From UTCFX2 sp963788145 (GTDB lineage Bacteria > Chloroflexota > Anaerolineae > Anaerolineales > UBA4823): a DNA stretch of 64,000 bases. This document shows positions 1 to 9,823 of the stretch, piece by piece. The DNA is taken from assembly GCA_963788145.1 (NCBI GenBank), contig CAWBFQ010000007.1, forward strand, positions 434,001-498,000. Reading direction: 5' to 3'. The position numbers and the translations under genes are program-made. Under the pieces are notes generated by a model. That model made no database searches, was not told where the DNA came from, and worked only from the letters and a program-made list of their open reading frames with translations. Each line of letters opens with the position of its first letter. Within the stretch, counting starts at the first letter, position 1.

Positions 1-201
1 GGGTTGGAGAAGGAGAAAGCCCAGGCTATCGCAGAAGTGGAAACGCGCTGGGGCGAGGTCGCCGGCAGGGATGAGGAGGTCGTGTTGACCCCGCTCAAGA
101 AAGACATCCAGTTGGAAGTCTTTGGTGTGGCCTGGTTCCCGTATTATGTGATTAAGACAGACCTGCAGACCACAGAACTGCCCGGTTATCGTGCTGACTA
201 A
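1..201 (+). CDS. C-terminal fragment of an unidentified protein (5' end outside window)
   Basis: The reading frame is open from base 1 and ends at TAA 199-201, so only the last 66 or so residues are visible. They are charged at first (EKEKAQAIAEVETRW) and then hydrophobic/aromatic (VFGVAWFPYYVIK). I do not recognise the family with certainty. The ending is reminiscent of the C-termini of HerA/DUF87-type ATP-binding proteins found in Anaerolineae, but no ATPase motif is in view. The stop lies two bases before the next ATG, so it is probably cotranscribed with the SixA-like phosphatase. Confidence 0.6.
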   Translation, partial: GLEKEKAQAIAEVETRWGEVAGRDEEVVLTPLKKDIQLEVFGVAWFPYYVIKTDLQTTELPGYRAD

Positions 202-203
202 TA

Positions 204-692
204 ATGAAAACCCTTCTTCTCTTACGCCATGCCAAATCGAGCTGGAAAGACGAATCCCTGGCCGACCATGAACGACCGTTGAATAAGCGCGGCAAGCAGG
301 ACGCGCCGCGGGTTGGAGAATGGATGCATTCAGAAGGGCTTCAGCCCGATGTGATCTTGTGTTCTACGGCGGCACGGGCGCGCGAAACGATCGATTTAGC
401 CAGTGAAGCAGCCGATTACCAGGGCAAAATTGAATATCGAGAGGATTTATATGCTTTTGAACCAGGAGCGTTCTTGCATGCCCTGAAAAGCCTGCCTGAC
501 CACTATGACCAGGTGATGCTGGTTGGGCACAACCCCGCCATGGAACAGTTGGTGACTGGGTTGACCGGAAGTTACCAATCAATGTCTACTGCAGCCCTGG
601 CTCAGATTGATCTGCCGATTGATCACTGGAGTGAAATTTCCTTTGGAATGTGCGCCCGGTTAGTCAATCTTTGGCGGCCGAAGGAAAATTAA
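204..692 (+). CDS. sixA: SixA-like histidine phosphatase
   Basis: This 162-residue protein belongs to the histidine phosphatase (phosphoglycerate mutase-like) superfamily. The N-terminal motif LLRHAKSSW places the phospho-accepting histidine at residue 9 next to Arg8. The second catalytic histidine is in VGHNPAMEQL, at residue 109. Length and the LRHAKSSW signature match SixA, which removes phosphate from histidine residues of phosphotransfer proteins in the cytoplasm. Whether that is the substrate here is inferred from family only. It starts two bases after the preceding stop, suggesting an operon. The assignment to the superfamily is firm; the exact substrate is not. Confidence 0.85.
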   Translation: MKTLLLLRHAKSSWKDESLADHERPLNKRGKQDAPRVGEWMHSEGLQPDVILCSTAARARETIDLASEAADYQGKIEYREDLYAFEPGAFLHALKSLPDHYDQVMLVGHNPAMEQLVTGLTGSYQSMSTAALAQIDLPIDHWSEISFGMCARLVNLWRPKEN

Positions 693-698
693 GACAGG

Positions 699-1278
699 AT
701 GACACCATTCCTCTTCGGTTCTTGCGATCCTGTTCGCCTGTCTGGTTTATGGATGGGCGCATTCATGGATGGCATCGCTGGCTTTTAAGCAAGGGGTGGA
801 GCGAGTTCTTGGCGTCCAGAATGCCACCCGGTGGTATCGGTTGATTTTTAATATCTTTGCTACCATCAGCCTGCTGCCGATCCTGGTGATGGTTGCATGG
901 ATGCCCGATCATCACCTTTATACAATTCTTTTTCCGTGGGCTTTGCTCGCTCTGGCAATCCAGGGGCTGGCAGCGCTGGCTTTATTCATTGGTGTGATCC
1001 AAACCGGGCTGCTCGACTTTATCGGTCTGGGTCAGTTGCTGCAAAACCCATCTTCCACAAAAGCAGTGATGGTTACCGGAGGGCTATATCGCTGGGTCCG
1101 TCATCCGCTCTATACAGCCGGGTTGGTTTTCATCTGGCTCTCGCCTATAATGAGTTCCAATTTGTTGGCGTTTTTCGTTGGCCTGAGTGTTTACCTGGTG
1201 ATCGGCGCCTATTACGAGGAGCGCAAACTGCTACGCGAATACGGCGAGGCTTACCGGCGCTATCAGCAGAAAACGTAA
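699..1278 (+). CDS. NnrU/isoprenylcysteine methyltransferase-like membrane protein, probable frameshift near start
   Basis: The C-terminal part is an integral membrane methyltransferase-type domain: GLYRWVRHPLYTAGL followed by YEERKLLREYGEAYRRY is the signature of the ICMT/PEMT/NnrU superfamily, whose members methylate lipid or prenyl-cysteine substrates at the membrane. The first in-frame ATG is at 769, but the same frame upstream (718-768) encodes an excellent extra transmembrane helix ending in YGWAHSWMAS, the usual first helix of this family, and has no start codon. ATG 699 starts MTPFLF in another frame, and skipping one G at about 717 joins the two perfectly. So the gene probably begins at 699 with a one-base indel. 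If the frame is read as it stands, the gene would be 769-1278 and lack helix 1. Confidence 0.65.
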
Positions 1279-1287
1279 AAAATGGGC

Positions 1288-1293
1288 TAAAAT
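1288..1293 (+). promoter_or_regulatory. Candidate -10 box (TAAAAT) of the transposase gene
   Basis: TAAAAT lies six bases upstream of ATG 1300, within GGGCTAAAATAGGGGG. No convincing -35 is visible. The distance implies transcription starting at or next to the start codon, that is, a leaderless message. It lies just outside the candidate left terminal repeat. Confidence 0.4.
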
Positions 1294-1299
1294 AGGGGG

Positions 1300-2036
1300 A
1301 TGAACAGATGCCCGAAATGCCAACGAACAGAACGACAAAACCGTGCTGGAAAAACAGGTGCAGGTAGTCAACGCTATCGATGCATGTATTGTCAGATCAA
1401 ATACACGCCTGAACCGAAAGCATGGGTCTATGATGAGCAAACTCGCCAAAAAGCGATAGAAATGTATGTGGATGGGATGAATCTGCGTCGAATTGCGCGT
1501 CATCTGGGTACACACCATCGTACAATATCATTATGGGTCAAAGAGAAGGCGGCTAGCTTACCCGAAGCACCCGTTCCAGAAGAAGTCAAAGAGGCTGAAA
1601 TGGACGAGCTTTTCACCTTCATAGGAGAGAAAAAAAGCGCATCTACATCATAACCCTTGTAGATCGAGCAACACGCTGTTTTCTGGGCTACAAAATCGTC
1701 TGGGATCGCACTCAAGTGGTGATCCAGGATATGGTAGATGAAGCTGTCAAAGCCAAACAGTATTACAGTGATGGGTTTGATGCCTATTACCGCCTTTGGT
1801 ATCACTATGGTCATTATGAAGTATCGGAAGGCAAGACAGATACATATTCGGTTGAAGGTGATAACGCTGAATTGCGTCACTATCTGGCTCGACTGGCACG
1901 CCGCTCGCGATGTTTTTCAAGAAGTCTCGAAGCTTTGGAGTGGGCTGTGCAACTCTTTGTTTACTGCTTCAACCGTCGCCAGCTATTGAAGCAGCGTTTT
2001 CCCAGCTACCCGGCCCATGTTTTTCAGTTTGTTTAG
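1300..2036 (+). CDS. IS1-family transposase, expressed by -1 frameshift
   Basis: The first frame (1300-1653) encodes an N-terminal C4 zinc finger (CPKC ... CMYC), a helix-turn-helix (RRIARHLGTHHRTISLWV) and the start of the catalytic domain, EMDELFTFIGEKK. The second frame, continuing to 2036, encodes KRIYIITLVDRAT, then YYSDGFDAYY, then VEGDNAELRHYLARLARRS. This is the InsA-InsB' layout of IS1. The catalytic triad is readable as Asp of MDEL, Asp of SDGF and Glu of VEGD, with the following LRHYLARLxRRS typical of IS1. The frames are joined by a -1 shift on the run of seven A at 1630-1636. The DDE residues are intact, so the enzyme may be active. Confidence 0.85.
1630..1637 (+). other. Programmed -1 frameshift slippery site (A7G)
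   Basis: Seven consecutive A followed by G lie in frame as AAA AAA AGC. Slipping back one base gives AAG CGC ATC and continues the IS1 catalytic domain without loss. The unshifted frame ends five codons later at TAA 1651-1653. IS1 elements classically use such an A-rich site to make the InsAB' fusion. Confidence 0.75.
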
Positions 2037-2094
2037 CCCTTGATTTAGCCACTCCCGATGTTCATCCCCAGATCACCAAAGCGTGGAATTAAGG

Positions 2095-2100
2095 TATAAT
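2095..2100 (+). promoter_or_regulatory. -10 box TATAAT for the sortase gene
   Basis: A perfect TATAAT preceded by AAGG lies eight bases before GTG 2109. There is no Shine-Dalgarno sequence and the -35 region is weak, so a leaderless transcript starting at the GTG is likely. Confidence 0.6.
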
Positions 2101-2108
2101 TATTTTTC

Positions 2109-3015
2109 GTGTCGAAGAAAAAGTCGCTAAAAGATTTGAGCGTTGATGAATTGCGCTGGTTGTTGGTCGAGAAACGCCGCGCAGTTCGCCAGGCTCGTCT
2201 GGAGCGCTACCGCCGAAGTGGGCGGGTTGTTACGCTCGCGCCTGACCTGGACGGCTCAATGCTCGAAAGCTGGCGGAGCGAGGCGCTGGAGGAAGTGGAT
2301 TCGCCTGCGCCAGGCCCATCTTTGGGTAAGCGCATCCTGGATGGCTTTTTACTCCTGATCGAGGTCAGCGCGGTGGTGGGATTTATTTATATCCTCTTCA
2401 GCGGTATGAACGTGATCCAGGAGCTTAACCGGGAGGTTGCGGCGGTCATTGAACAGCCAACTCTGACTCCTACGGCGTTGATTGGCGCAGTGGTGCTGCC
2501 TTCGGGGCACACACCGCCGGATTCTCCTGGTGGAGCGCGTTTCAATGAGGCGGAGATCCCAGAGCATTTACGCCCGCTCGTACAGTCGATCTTCAATGCG
2601 CCAATCCCAACACCCGGCCCATCACAGGCCGTTCGGCTGCAAATCCCGGCGATCCAGATCGATGCGCCGATCGTCCAGGGAGACGGGTGGGAACAACGTT
2701 AAAAAGGGCGTTGGCCAGCATTTTGGTACGGTTAACCCCGGTGAACGCGGTAATATGGTGTTCTCGGCGCATAATGATATTTTTGGCGAGCTATTCCGCG
2801 ACCTGGATCGCCTGAACCCAGGCGACCTGGTGGTTGTTTACACCAACCAGCGTTCTTACACGTACATCGTGGTGGACACAAAAATCGTGGAACCCACCGC
2901 AGTTGAGGTGATGGATGCAACACCCCAGGCCACGGTGACATTGATCTCATGTTATCCTTACCTGAAGGATAACAAACGCATCGTTATTATTGCCCGCTTA
3001 CAAACCAGCGGATAG
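2109..3015 (+). CDS. Membrane-anchored class D/E-type sortase, single-base frameshift
   Basis: A sortase transpeptidase would attach surface proteins to, or join them at, the cell envelope. The N-terminal half (2109-2702) has a charged cytoplasmic region, one transmembrane helix (LLIEVSAVVGFIYILFS), a Pro/Thr-rich linker and the first sortase strands (AVRLQIPAIQIDAPIVQGDGWEQ). The frame then hits TAA at 2700. The frame one base on (from about 2698) continues VKKGVGQHFGTVNPGERGN, the catalytic His in SAHNDIFG, the catalytic Cys in LISCYPY and the Arg in NKRIVIIAR, ending at 3015. Dropping one base at about 2697 gives the conserved WEQxKKGVG motif, so this is one gene with an indel, either real inactivation or a sequence error. 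The GTG start fits the adjacent -10 box. Confidence 0.8.
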
Positions 3016-3043
3016 TAATTATCTATTATGAGGAGTATTTAGA

Positions 3044-3274
3044 ATGCCGAAAAAGACGAAAAAACAAACCCGCAAACTATCCGGCGTCAGCGCAGCCAGC
3101 GGGTATTCTGTTTCTTCTAGCACTACCAGCGAAGCCCCCGCCTTTACCCGCAGCGGTTCTGGTGCAGATTTCAATCCGGATTACAGCCAGACGATCAAAG
3201 ATTTGAAGCGGATCGGGATTTTAGCCAGCTCTTTCTTCGTTGTACTGGTGATCATCGCTTTCTTCCTGCGATAA
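3044..3274 (+). CDS. Small single-pass membrane protein, unknown function
   Basis: This 76-residue protein begins with a lysine-rich stretch (MPKKTKKQTRK), continues with a low-complexity Ser/Thr/Ala region and ends with one strong transmembrane helix (IGILASSFFVVLVIIAFFL) followed by Arg, so the C-terminus would be the membrane anchor. A GAGG sequence lies upstream of ATG 3044. It sits 28 bases after the sortase gene on the same strand, so it may be cotranscribed. I do not recognise a family. The clear start signal and the sensible topology argue that it is real. Confidence 0.65.
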   Translation: MPKKTKKQTRKLSGVSAASGYSVSSSTTSEAPAFTRSGSGADFNPDYSQTIKDLKRIGILASSFFVVLVIIAFFLR

Positions 3275-3342
3275 TTCGGGTTTGATAAGAGATTCTGCCA
3301 AGAATTTTCACAGAATCTCTTCCACTGTGGTCTAATTAGGAT

Positions 3343-4467
3343 ATGCAGAATCTGAGACCGCACTGGCCGCTTTACATAAAACTGACGATAACGCTCCTGC
3401 TGCTTGGGTTGAGCGTTTATTTGCTATATCTCTTTCGCTCGGCAATTGCGCCGAGCGTCATTGCGATCCTACTGGCTTTCATTCTGGCTCCAATTGTAAG
3501 CTGGTTTCAAGCGCGTTTTAAGATCCGGCGCTCCCTGGCAACCTTGCTAACTTATCTGGTCTTGCTGGTCGTGATCGCTGTCATTCCACTGGTGATCATT
3601 CCACCCCTCGCTTCTCAATCCAGCGGCCTTACCTTTAATTTTCAGCAGCTTATCACTCAAATTGAAGCTTTGCTGGCAAATCCTTATCAAATTGTTGGCT
3701 ATACTATCGACTTCAAGGTCGCCATCGAGCAAGCGATTGGCGCTCTTCGAGGTATGGTTGAGCCTGTTTTTGGAGAGACCCTCCGTTTTGCAGTGGAGGC
3801 GATCTCTTCTTTTGTTTGGGTAATTTTTATCCTGGTGATTTCTTTTTATCTGGTCAAGGATGCGCCAGCTTTGGTCCGCTGGATGGACAACCTTGCGCCG
3901 CCGGCGTATCGAGAAGACTTCATCCGTTTGCGCCAGGAAATCAATCTGGTCTGGACAGCGTTCCTGCGTGGTCAATCTACCCTGGCGCTGCTGGTTGCCG
4001 GGATTTTTACCTTAGTTGGCTTTATCCTCGGTTTGCCTTTCGCCTTTGCGTTGGGCGTGTTCGCGGGGCTGCTAGAATTACTGACAAGCATAGGACATGG
4101 TATCTGGTTAGCGACCGCGATTCTGTTAGCTCTCTTCCTGGGATCTACCTGGCTCCCTATCCCGAACTGGGTTTTTGCGCTGATTATCCTAGGGCTGCAC
4201 CTTTTTTATCAGCAGTTTGATTTAAATTACCTGATCCCACGCGTGGTTGGCCGAAGAGTGCATCTCCCACCGTTGGTGGTCATCCTGGGCATAGTTGCAG
4301 GCGCTCTCATCGCCGGTGTGTTAGGTGTGATCTTAGCAGCCCCAACTATCGCAACTGCCCGTATCCTGGGTCGATACATCTATGCCAATCTTCTTGACCG
4401 GGATCCCTTCCCTGAGACCGGAGAGCAAACACCGCCAATGCCAAACCCACGCTGGTGGAAACGTTGA
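3343..4467 (+). CDS. AI-2E/PerM family membrane protein (first copy)
   Basis: This 374-residue polytopic protein has the layout of the AI-2E transporter (PerM, UPF0118) family: paired N-terminal helices (SAIAPSVIAILLAFILAPIVSWFQ), a periplasmic/cytosolic loop region, and C-terminal helices with GLPFAFALGVFAGLLELLTSIG and the conserved ending LPPLVVILGIVAGALIAGVLGVILAAP. Family members export small molecules or act in ion homeostasis; the substrate is unknown. ATG 3343 follows a TAGGA sequence and also lies six bases after a TCTAAT box, so either SD-led or leaderless initiation is possible. Its stop overlaps the start of the next, paralogous gene, which suggests that the two products work together. 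Confidence 0.85.
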   Translation: MQNLRPHWPLYIKLTITLLLLGLSVYLLYLFRSAIAPSVIAILLAFILAPIVSWFQARFKIRRSLATLLTYLVLLVVIAVIPLVIIPPLASQSSGLTFNFQQLITQIEALLANPYQIVGYTIDFKVAIEQAIGALRGMVEPVFGETLRFAVEAISSFVWVIFILVISFYLVKDAPALVRWMDNLAPPAYREDFIRLRQEINLVWTAFLRGQSTLALLVAGIFTLVGFILGLPFAFALGVFAGLLELLTSIGHGIWLATAILLALFLGSTWLPIPNWVFALIILGLHLFYQQFDLNYLIPRVVGRRVHLPPLVVILGIVAGALIAGVLGVILAAPTIATARILGRYIYANLLDRDPFPETGEQTPPMPNPRWWKR

Positions 4468-5684
4468 TGATGGATTTGCCTGATCGTCAACCCGAATCGC
4501 CTAATTGGGGATCAACCACGAAAACCGTTGTTGGTCTGGCGATTGTGGCATGCATTGCAGCTCTGGTTGTGTATTTTCGCAATATTATCGGACCACTTTT
4601 GTTGGCATTCATCCTGGCTTTCCTGCTCCATCCAGTTTCAGCCTGGGTGAGCCGGATGATCCATGCGAGCTGGCGGTTCAGCGTCAATTTGATTTACCTG
4701 TTCCTGTCGTTGGTATTGGTCACTACCATTGCAATCAGCGGACTGGCGCTCGTCCAGCAGGCGCAGACGCTGATAACTTTTGTGGATAATTTCATCAATA
4801 CCCTGCCCAAAATCGTCAATGACCTTTCCACGCACAGCTATTCGATCGGACCATTCGATCTGAATTTTGCTCAATTGGATCTGCAATCCCTGACCAATCA
4901 ATTGCTCAATATTGTTCAACCATTGGTTGGACAGGCTGGCGCATTGTTGGGCAGGTTTGCCACAAGCGCTGCTTCGTTCATGGGCTGGGGGCTTTTCATT
5001 CTCTTGACATCCTATTTCTTGCTTTCTGAAGGGGGGCAACTGCGTAAAAACCTGCTCCACTTCGAAATTCCGGGTTACGACTCGGATATCCAAATTCTGG
5101 CACGCAAGCTTTCAGTCACCTGGAATGCTTTCTTGCGTGGGCAACTTTTGATCTCTTTGATGGTGGTGGTATCCTATTATTTACTGCTAACCATCCTGGG
5201 GACGCGCTTGTCTTTGGTGATCGCTCTGATGGCTGGGTTGGCTCGCTTTGTCCCTTATATCGGCCCATTTCTGACCTGGACGGTGACAGCTATTGTGACA
5301 TTTTTTCAGGTCAGCAACCACTTTGGCCTTCAATCTTTGCCCTATACTCTGCTCGTGATTGGTTTGTGCATTCTGATCGACCAGATCTTTGATAGTTATA
5401 TTGTCCCACGCGTGATGGGGCAGGCGCTTGGGGTTCATCCTGCCGGTGTGCTTGTTGCTGCCATTATTGCTGCGCGTCTGATTGGGCTGGTTGGTGTGGT
5501 GCTGGCTGCGCCGGTGTTGGCTACGATTGTGCTTTTGAGTGGTTATATTGGGCGAAAGATGTTTGATCTGCCTCCCTGGCCTCCACCTACTGAAGACCAG
5601 GTCAAGCCCCCGGAGCTACCCTGGGTGCGATTGCAGCGGCTTCTGCAAAGTTTTTGGGCTTTTTTAGGACGCCAAAGACAATAA
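4467..5684 (+). CDS. AI-2E/PerM family membrane protein (second copy)
   Basis: This paralogue of the preceding protein shows the same hallmarks: NIIGPLLLAFILAFLLHPVSAWVS near the N-terminus, a long middle loop, and C-terminal helices with LARFVPYIGPFLTWTVTAI, QIFDSYIVPRVMGQALGVHP and GLVGVVLAAPVLATIVLL. I choose ATG 4467 because it overlaps the upstream TGA in a TGATG arrangement typical of translational coupling. A GTG at 4455 is an in-frame alternative. Two different family members in one transcript could form a heteromer, which is inference. A strong hairpin follows the stop codon. Confidence 0.85.
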   Translation: MMDLPDRQPESPNWGSTTKTVVGLAIVACIAALVVYFRNIIGPLLLAFILAFLLHPVSAWVSRMIHASWRFSVNLIYLFLSLVLVTTIAISGLALVQQAQTLITFVDNFINTLPKIVNDLSTHSYSIGPFDLNFAQLDLQSLTNQLLNIVQPLVGQAGALLGRFATSAASFMGWGLFILLTSYFLLSEGGQLRKNLLHFEIPGYDSDIQILARKLSVTWNAFLRGQLLISLMVVVSYYLLLTILGTRLSLVIALMAGLARFVPYIGPFLTWTVTAIVTFFQVSNHFGLQSLPYTLLVIGLCILIDQIFDSYIVPRVMGQALGVHPAGVLVAAIIAARLIGLVGVVLAAPVLATIVLLSGYIGRKMFDLPPWPPPTEDQVKPPELPWVRLQRLLQSFWAFLGRQRQ

Positions 5685-5720
5685 ACAAAGTGGAGCGAGA
5701 TAAATCCTGCTCCACTTTGT
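5685..5720. terminator. Bidirectional terminator hairpin between the AI-2E pair and dnaA
   Basis: ACAAAGTGGAGC (5685-5696) and GCTCCACTTTGT (5709-5720) form a perfect 12-base-pair stem with a 12-base loop. It lies exactly between two convergent genes. On the minus strand it is followed by a T-rich stretch (TTTATTGTC), so it can serve both directions. Confidence 0.8.
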
Positions 5721-5750
5721 GTTCATCATTGGAAGGTTCTGGATGGTTTT

Positions 5751-7109
5751 TCAAGCGCTCAAAGCGCCTGGTCCATAAAGCCTCTCTTTGATTTCCAAGA
5801 CTTTGCGCCGGAATCGGTCGTCTTGTTCCAGCAATTCCCCGATTTTTTCGCAGCCATACATGACGGTTGTATGGTCTCTACCCCCGAGGGCTTCGCCAAT
5901 TTGGGGCAGGGATACATTAGCTTCTTCGCGCAGCAGATACATCGCCACCTGGCGCGGTAGGGCCAATTGGCGCGATCGGTCTCTGCTCAAGATCCCCTCA
6001 ACGGAGATACCAAACGAGTCAGCCACTTTTCGAATCACTTCCTGTGTCTCCACTTGCGTTCGGCGCGGCAACATATCACCAAGGGCGGTTTCGACAAGCT
6101 GAGGGGTGAGCCGTAAACCGCTCAGGTCTGCAAATGCGGCAACCCTGGTCAATGCTCCTTCCAACTCACGGATATTGGATTGCACTTTTCGAGCGATTAG
6201 CTCCATCAATTCGTCTGGGACACTACATCCGAGGCGTTCCGCCTTGGAGCGTAAGATGGCAAGGCGTGTCTCCAGGTCAGGGGGTTGGATATCGGCGGTC
6301 AAGCCCCATTCAAAGCGTGAGCACAGGCGTTCTTCGAGAGTGACCAGGGCTTTTGGCGGTCGATCGGAGGAAATAACGATTTGTTTGTCTTGTCCATGCA
6401 ACGTGTTAAATGTATGGAAGAATTCTTCCTGGGTTGATTCTTTTCCAGCAATAAATTGGATATCATCCACCAATAAGACGTCGATGCTGCGGTATTTATC
6501 CCGAAATGCCTGGGTGGTGTGGGAACGGATCGCATTGATCAAATCGTTCGTAAAGACTTCAGAGGATACGTACAACACCTCCAGCCCACGGCGGTTGCAC
6601 ATGTTCCCAATGGCATGCAGCAGGTGAGTTTTTCCCAATCCCACACCGCCATAGAGAAACAGCGGATTATAGGCCTGGGCTGGCTTTTCGGCGACAGCCA
6701 TCGAGGCTGCGTGAGCAAGGCGGTTGCTGGGGCCAACCACAAAATTCTGAAAAGTATAACGTGAATTAAAACTTGGGTTGCTGGCAGGGGTTTCTTGATC
6801 ATCTACGTGAAGTGGTTCTTCATCATCGGCTTGATGATGACCTGCAAAACCAGCTTCGCCTCCATTCTGCCAGACGATAAAGCGCACCTGTACAGTGCGG
6901 TTCATGATCCCGGTTAGAAGCCGGACTACCGTGCTAGATAGACGACTTTGCAGCCAATCACGCGCATATGCGTTTGGGACTCCGATGACAAAAAGGCCAT
7001 CCTCGTAGCTGATAAACTCAGCATCCCGAACCCAGGTATCAAATGCAGCCTTTGGCATATCTGTTTGGATTTGGCCACTTGCGGCTTGCCAGGCCTGTTC
7101 AGCATTCAT
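5751..7109 (-). CDS. dnaA: Chromosomal replication initiator DnaA
   Basis: DnaA binds DnaA boxes and opens the origin. All four domains are present in 452 residues: domain I (1-80, AWQAASGQIQTDMPKAAFDTW), a short linker domain II (81-112), the AAA+ domain III with Walker A GGVGLGKTH (154-162) and Walker B LLVDD (212-216), and domain IV with the DnaA signature LGGRDHTTVMYGCEKI. The start has a strong AGGAGGAG Shine-Dalgarno sequence. Here dnaA is not followed by dnaN or recF. It is divergent from dnaK across a 723-base gap, an arrangement unlike the classic origin cluster. Sequence identity is beyond doubt. Confidence 0.97.
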   Translation of the reverse strand: MNAEQAWQAASGQIQTDMPKAAFDTWVRDAEFISYEDGLFVIGVPNAYARDWLQSRLSSTVVRLLTGIMNRTVQVRFIVWQNGGEAGFAGHHQADDEEPLHVDDQETPASNPSFNSRYTFQNFVVGPSNRLAHAASMAVAEKPAQAYNPLFLYGGVGLGKTHLLHAIGNMCNRRGLEVLYVSSEVFTNDLINAIRSHTTQAFRDKYRSIDVLLVDDIQFIAGKESTQEEFFHTFNTLHGQDKQIVISSDRPPKALVTLEERLCSRFEWGLTADIQPPDLETRLAILRSKAERLGCSVPDELMELIARKVQSNIRELEGALTRVAAFADLSGLRLTPQLVETALGDMLPRRTQVETQEVIRKVADSFGISVEGILSRDRSRQLALPRQVAMYLLREEANVSLPQIGEALGGRDHTTVMYGCEKIGELLEQDDRFRRKVLEIKERLYGPGALSA

Positions 7110-7832
7110 GACAGCGCTCCTCCTCTAAATTGCAGAAATTAATTTCGCGACGATAATGCCAATAATTACAACCAGCAGATAATCTGAAAACCCGCCATCG
7201 ACCCTGGAAGGTAGTTAATAAATAGCATAGATTTGCTTATTCTGTATTCTTGTTGAGTAGCTTAGCCCCGCTGTGCAGCCCAGCCAACTGTATTCTAGCA
7301 GAAAAGCCCGTAGATATGCAATACGCTCACCCTACGCCTCTCTAAAAAAACACAATACTTTAAGGTTAAGCAATGTTAAAAAGAAGGACGTTTTTGGTTA
7401 ATAAAAGAGGCGCATAGTTAAATTAATAACACTGGCTAATAGCAGGGGGTAGGCGAGCAGACACCCCCATATCTGGCTTTGAATCGTCTAAAATCGGTCC
7501 ATCACAGCATGGATGGGGTTTTGAATCTTAAAAAATTGGGGATGAATTTATCTATATTTGTCGGAAGTACTTTGCTCGAATACCTCGCTTCCCAAGCCGA
7601 TTCTTTCATACCTAAATAGAATATTTGAAAGTGGTTGTCACTGCTTCGGTAGCCGAAAATTGATATTCTTCCTACATCTTGTTAACGCTCTTCTTGCATT
7701 TCGCAAGTATCCTATAGCAAGTAAGATGATAGATCCGAATCAGGTAGCATGAACGGAGTAATTGGGCATCAATGGCGCTAAACCTGGTCGTAGTGAATTT
7801 ATCACGAGAGATTTAAGGAGCTTGGAAAACAA
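7110..7832. other. 723-base intergenic region between dnaA and dnaK
   Basis: No supportable gene lies here. It must hold the divergent promoters of dnaA and dnaK. The middle (about 7340-7440) is AT-rich. Hairpins seen are GGGGGT/ACCCCC around 7444-7468, TTCGG-TAG-CCGAA at 7645-7657, and CTTGC-ATTTC-GCAAG around 7693-7707. I looked for a DnaA-box cluster (TTATCCACA or near variants) and for a CIRCE element (TTAGCACTC-N9-GAGTGCTAA) and found neither; the only loose DnaA-box-like match is TTATCACGA near 7799. An origin therefore cannot be claimed, although the position next to dnaA keeps it possible. Confidence 0.6.
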
Positions 7833-9740
<1,908 letters not shown>

Positions 9741-9756
9741 ACGCCAGATGATCCAG

Positions 9757-9797
9757 ACGACCAGGTGTGAACGAGACACCTGGTCGTTTTCTTTTCC
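9757..9797 (+). terminator. Rho-independent terminator of dnaK
   Basis: ACGACCAGGTGT (9757-9768) pairs perfectly with ACACCTGGTCGT (9776-9787) across a 7-base loop and is followed by TTTCTTTTCC. It lies 16 bases after the dnaK stop codon. Confidence 0.92.
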
Positions 9798-9817
9798 TAA
9801 TGGACCATAATCTTGGG

Positions 9818-9823
9818 TATAAT
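9818..9823 (+). promoter_or_regulatory. -10 box TATAAT upstream of the 9923 gene
   Basis: A perfect TATAAT preceded by GGG lies just after the dnaK terminator. Transcription would begin near 9830 and give a leader of roughly 90 bases that contains the 9879-9911 inverted repeat. No clear -35 hexamer is seen. Confidence 0.55.

Larger units (their letters stand above)
1296..2069 (+). mobile_element. IS1-family insertion element, ends tentative
   Basis: The element is defined by an IS1-type transposase (1300-2036). An 11-base perfect inverted repeat, GGGGATGAACA at 1296-1306 and TGTTCATCCCC at 2059-2069, flanks the gene and could be the terminal repeats. The left copy overlaps the start codon, which is unusual for IS1, and no target-site duplication is visible, so the true ends may lie elsewhere. 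A second short inverted repeat, GGGCTAAA 1284-1291 and TTTAGCCC 2032-2039, is also present. The element separates the membrane methyltransferase gene from the sortase gene. Confidence 0.45.

Noticed and set aside
1300..1653. Separate short regulatory protein (InsA only) from the IS
   Set aside because: A short InsA-type product may be made, but the frame clearly continues into the catalytic domain through the A7 site, so one gene is annotated.
7558..7752. 64-residue open frame in the dnaA-dnaK gap
   Set aside because: It starts at TTG without a ribosome site, has a composition unlike real proteins here, and overlaps the expected dnaK promoter region.
7640..7830. CIRCE/HrcA operator for dnaK
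   Set aside because: TTAGCACTC-N9-GAGTGCTAA is not present; the small hairpins seen do not match it.
7110..7832. oriC call
   Set aside because: No cluster of TTATCCACA-like boxes is visible, only a single loose match near 7799.
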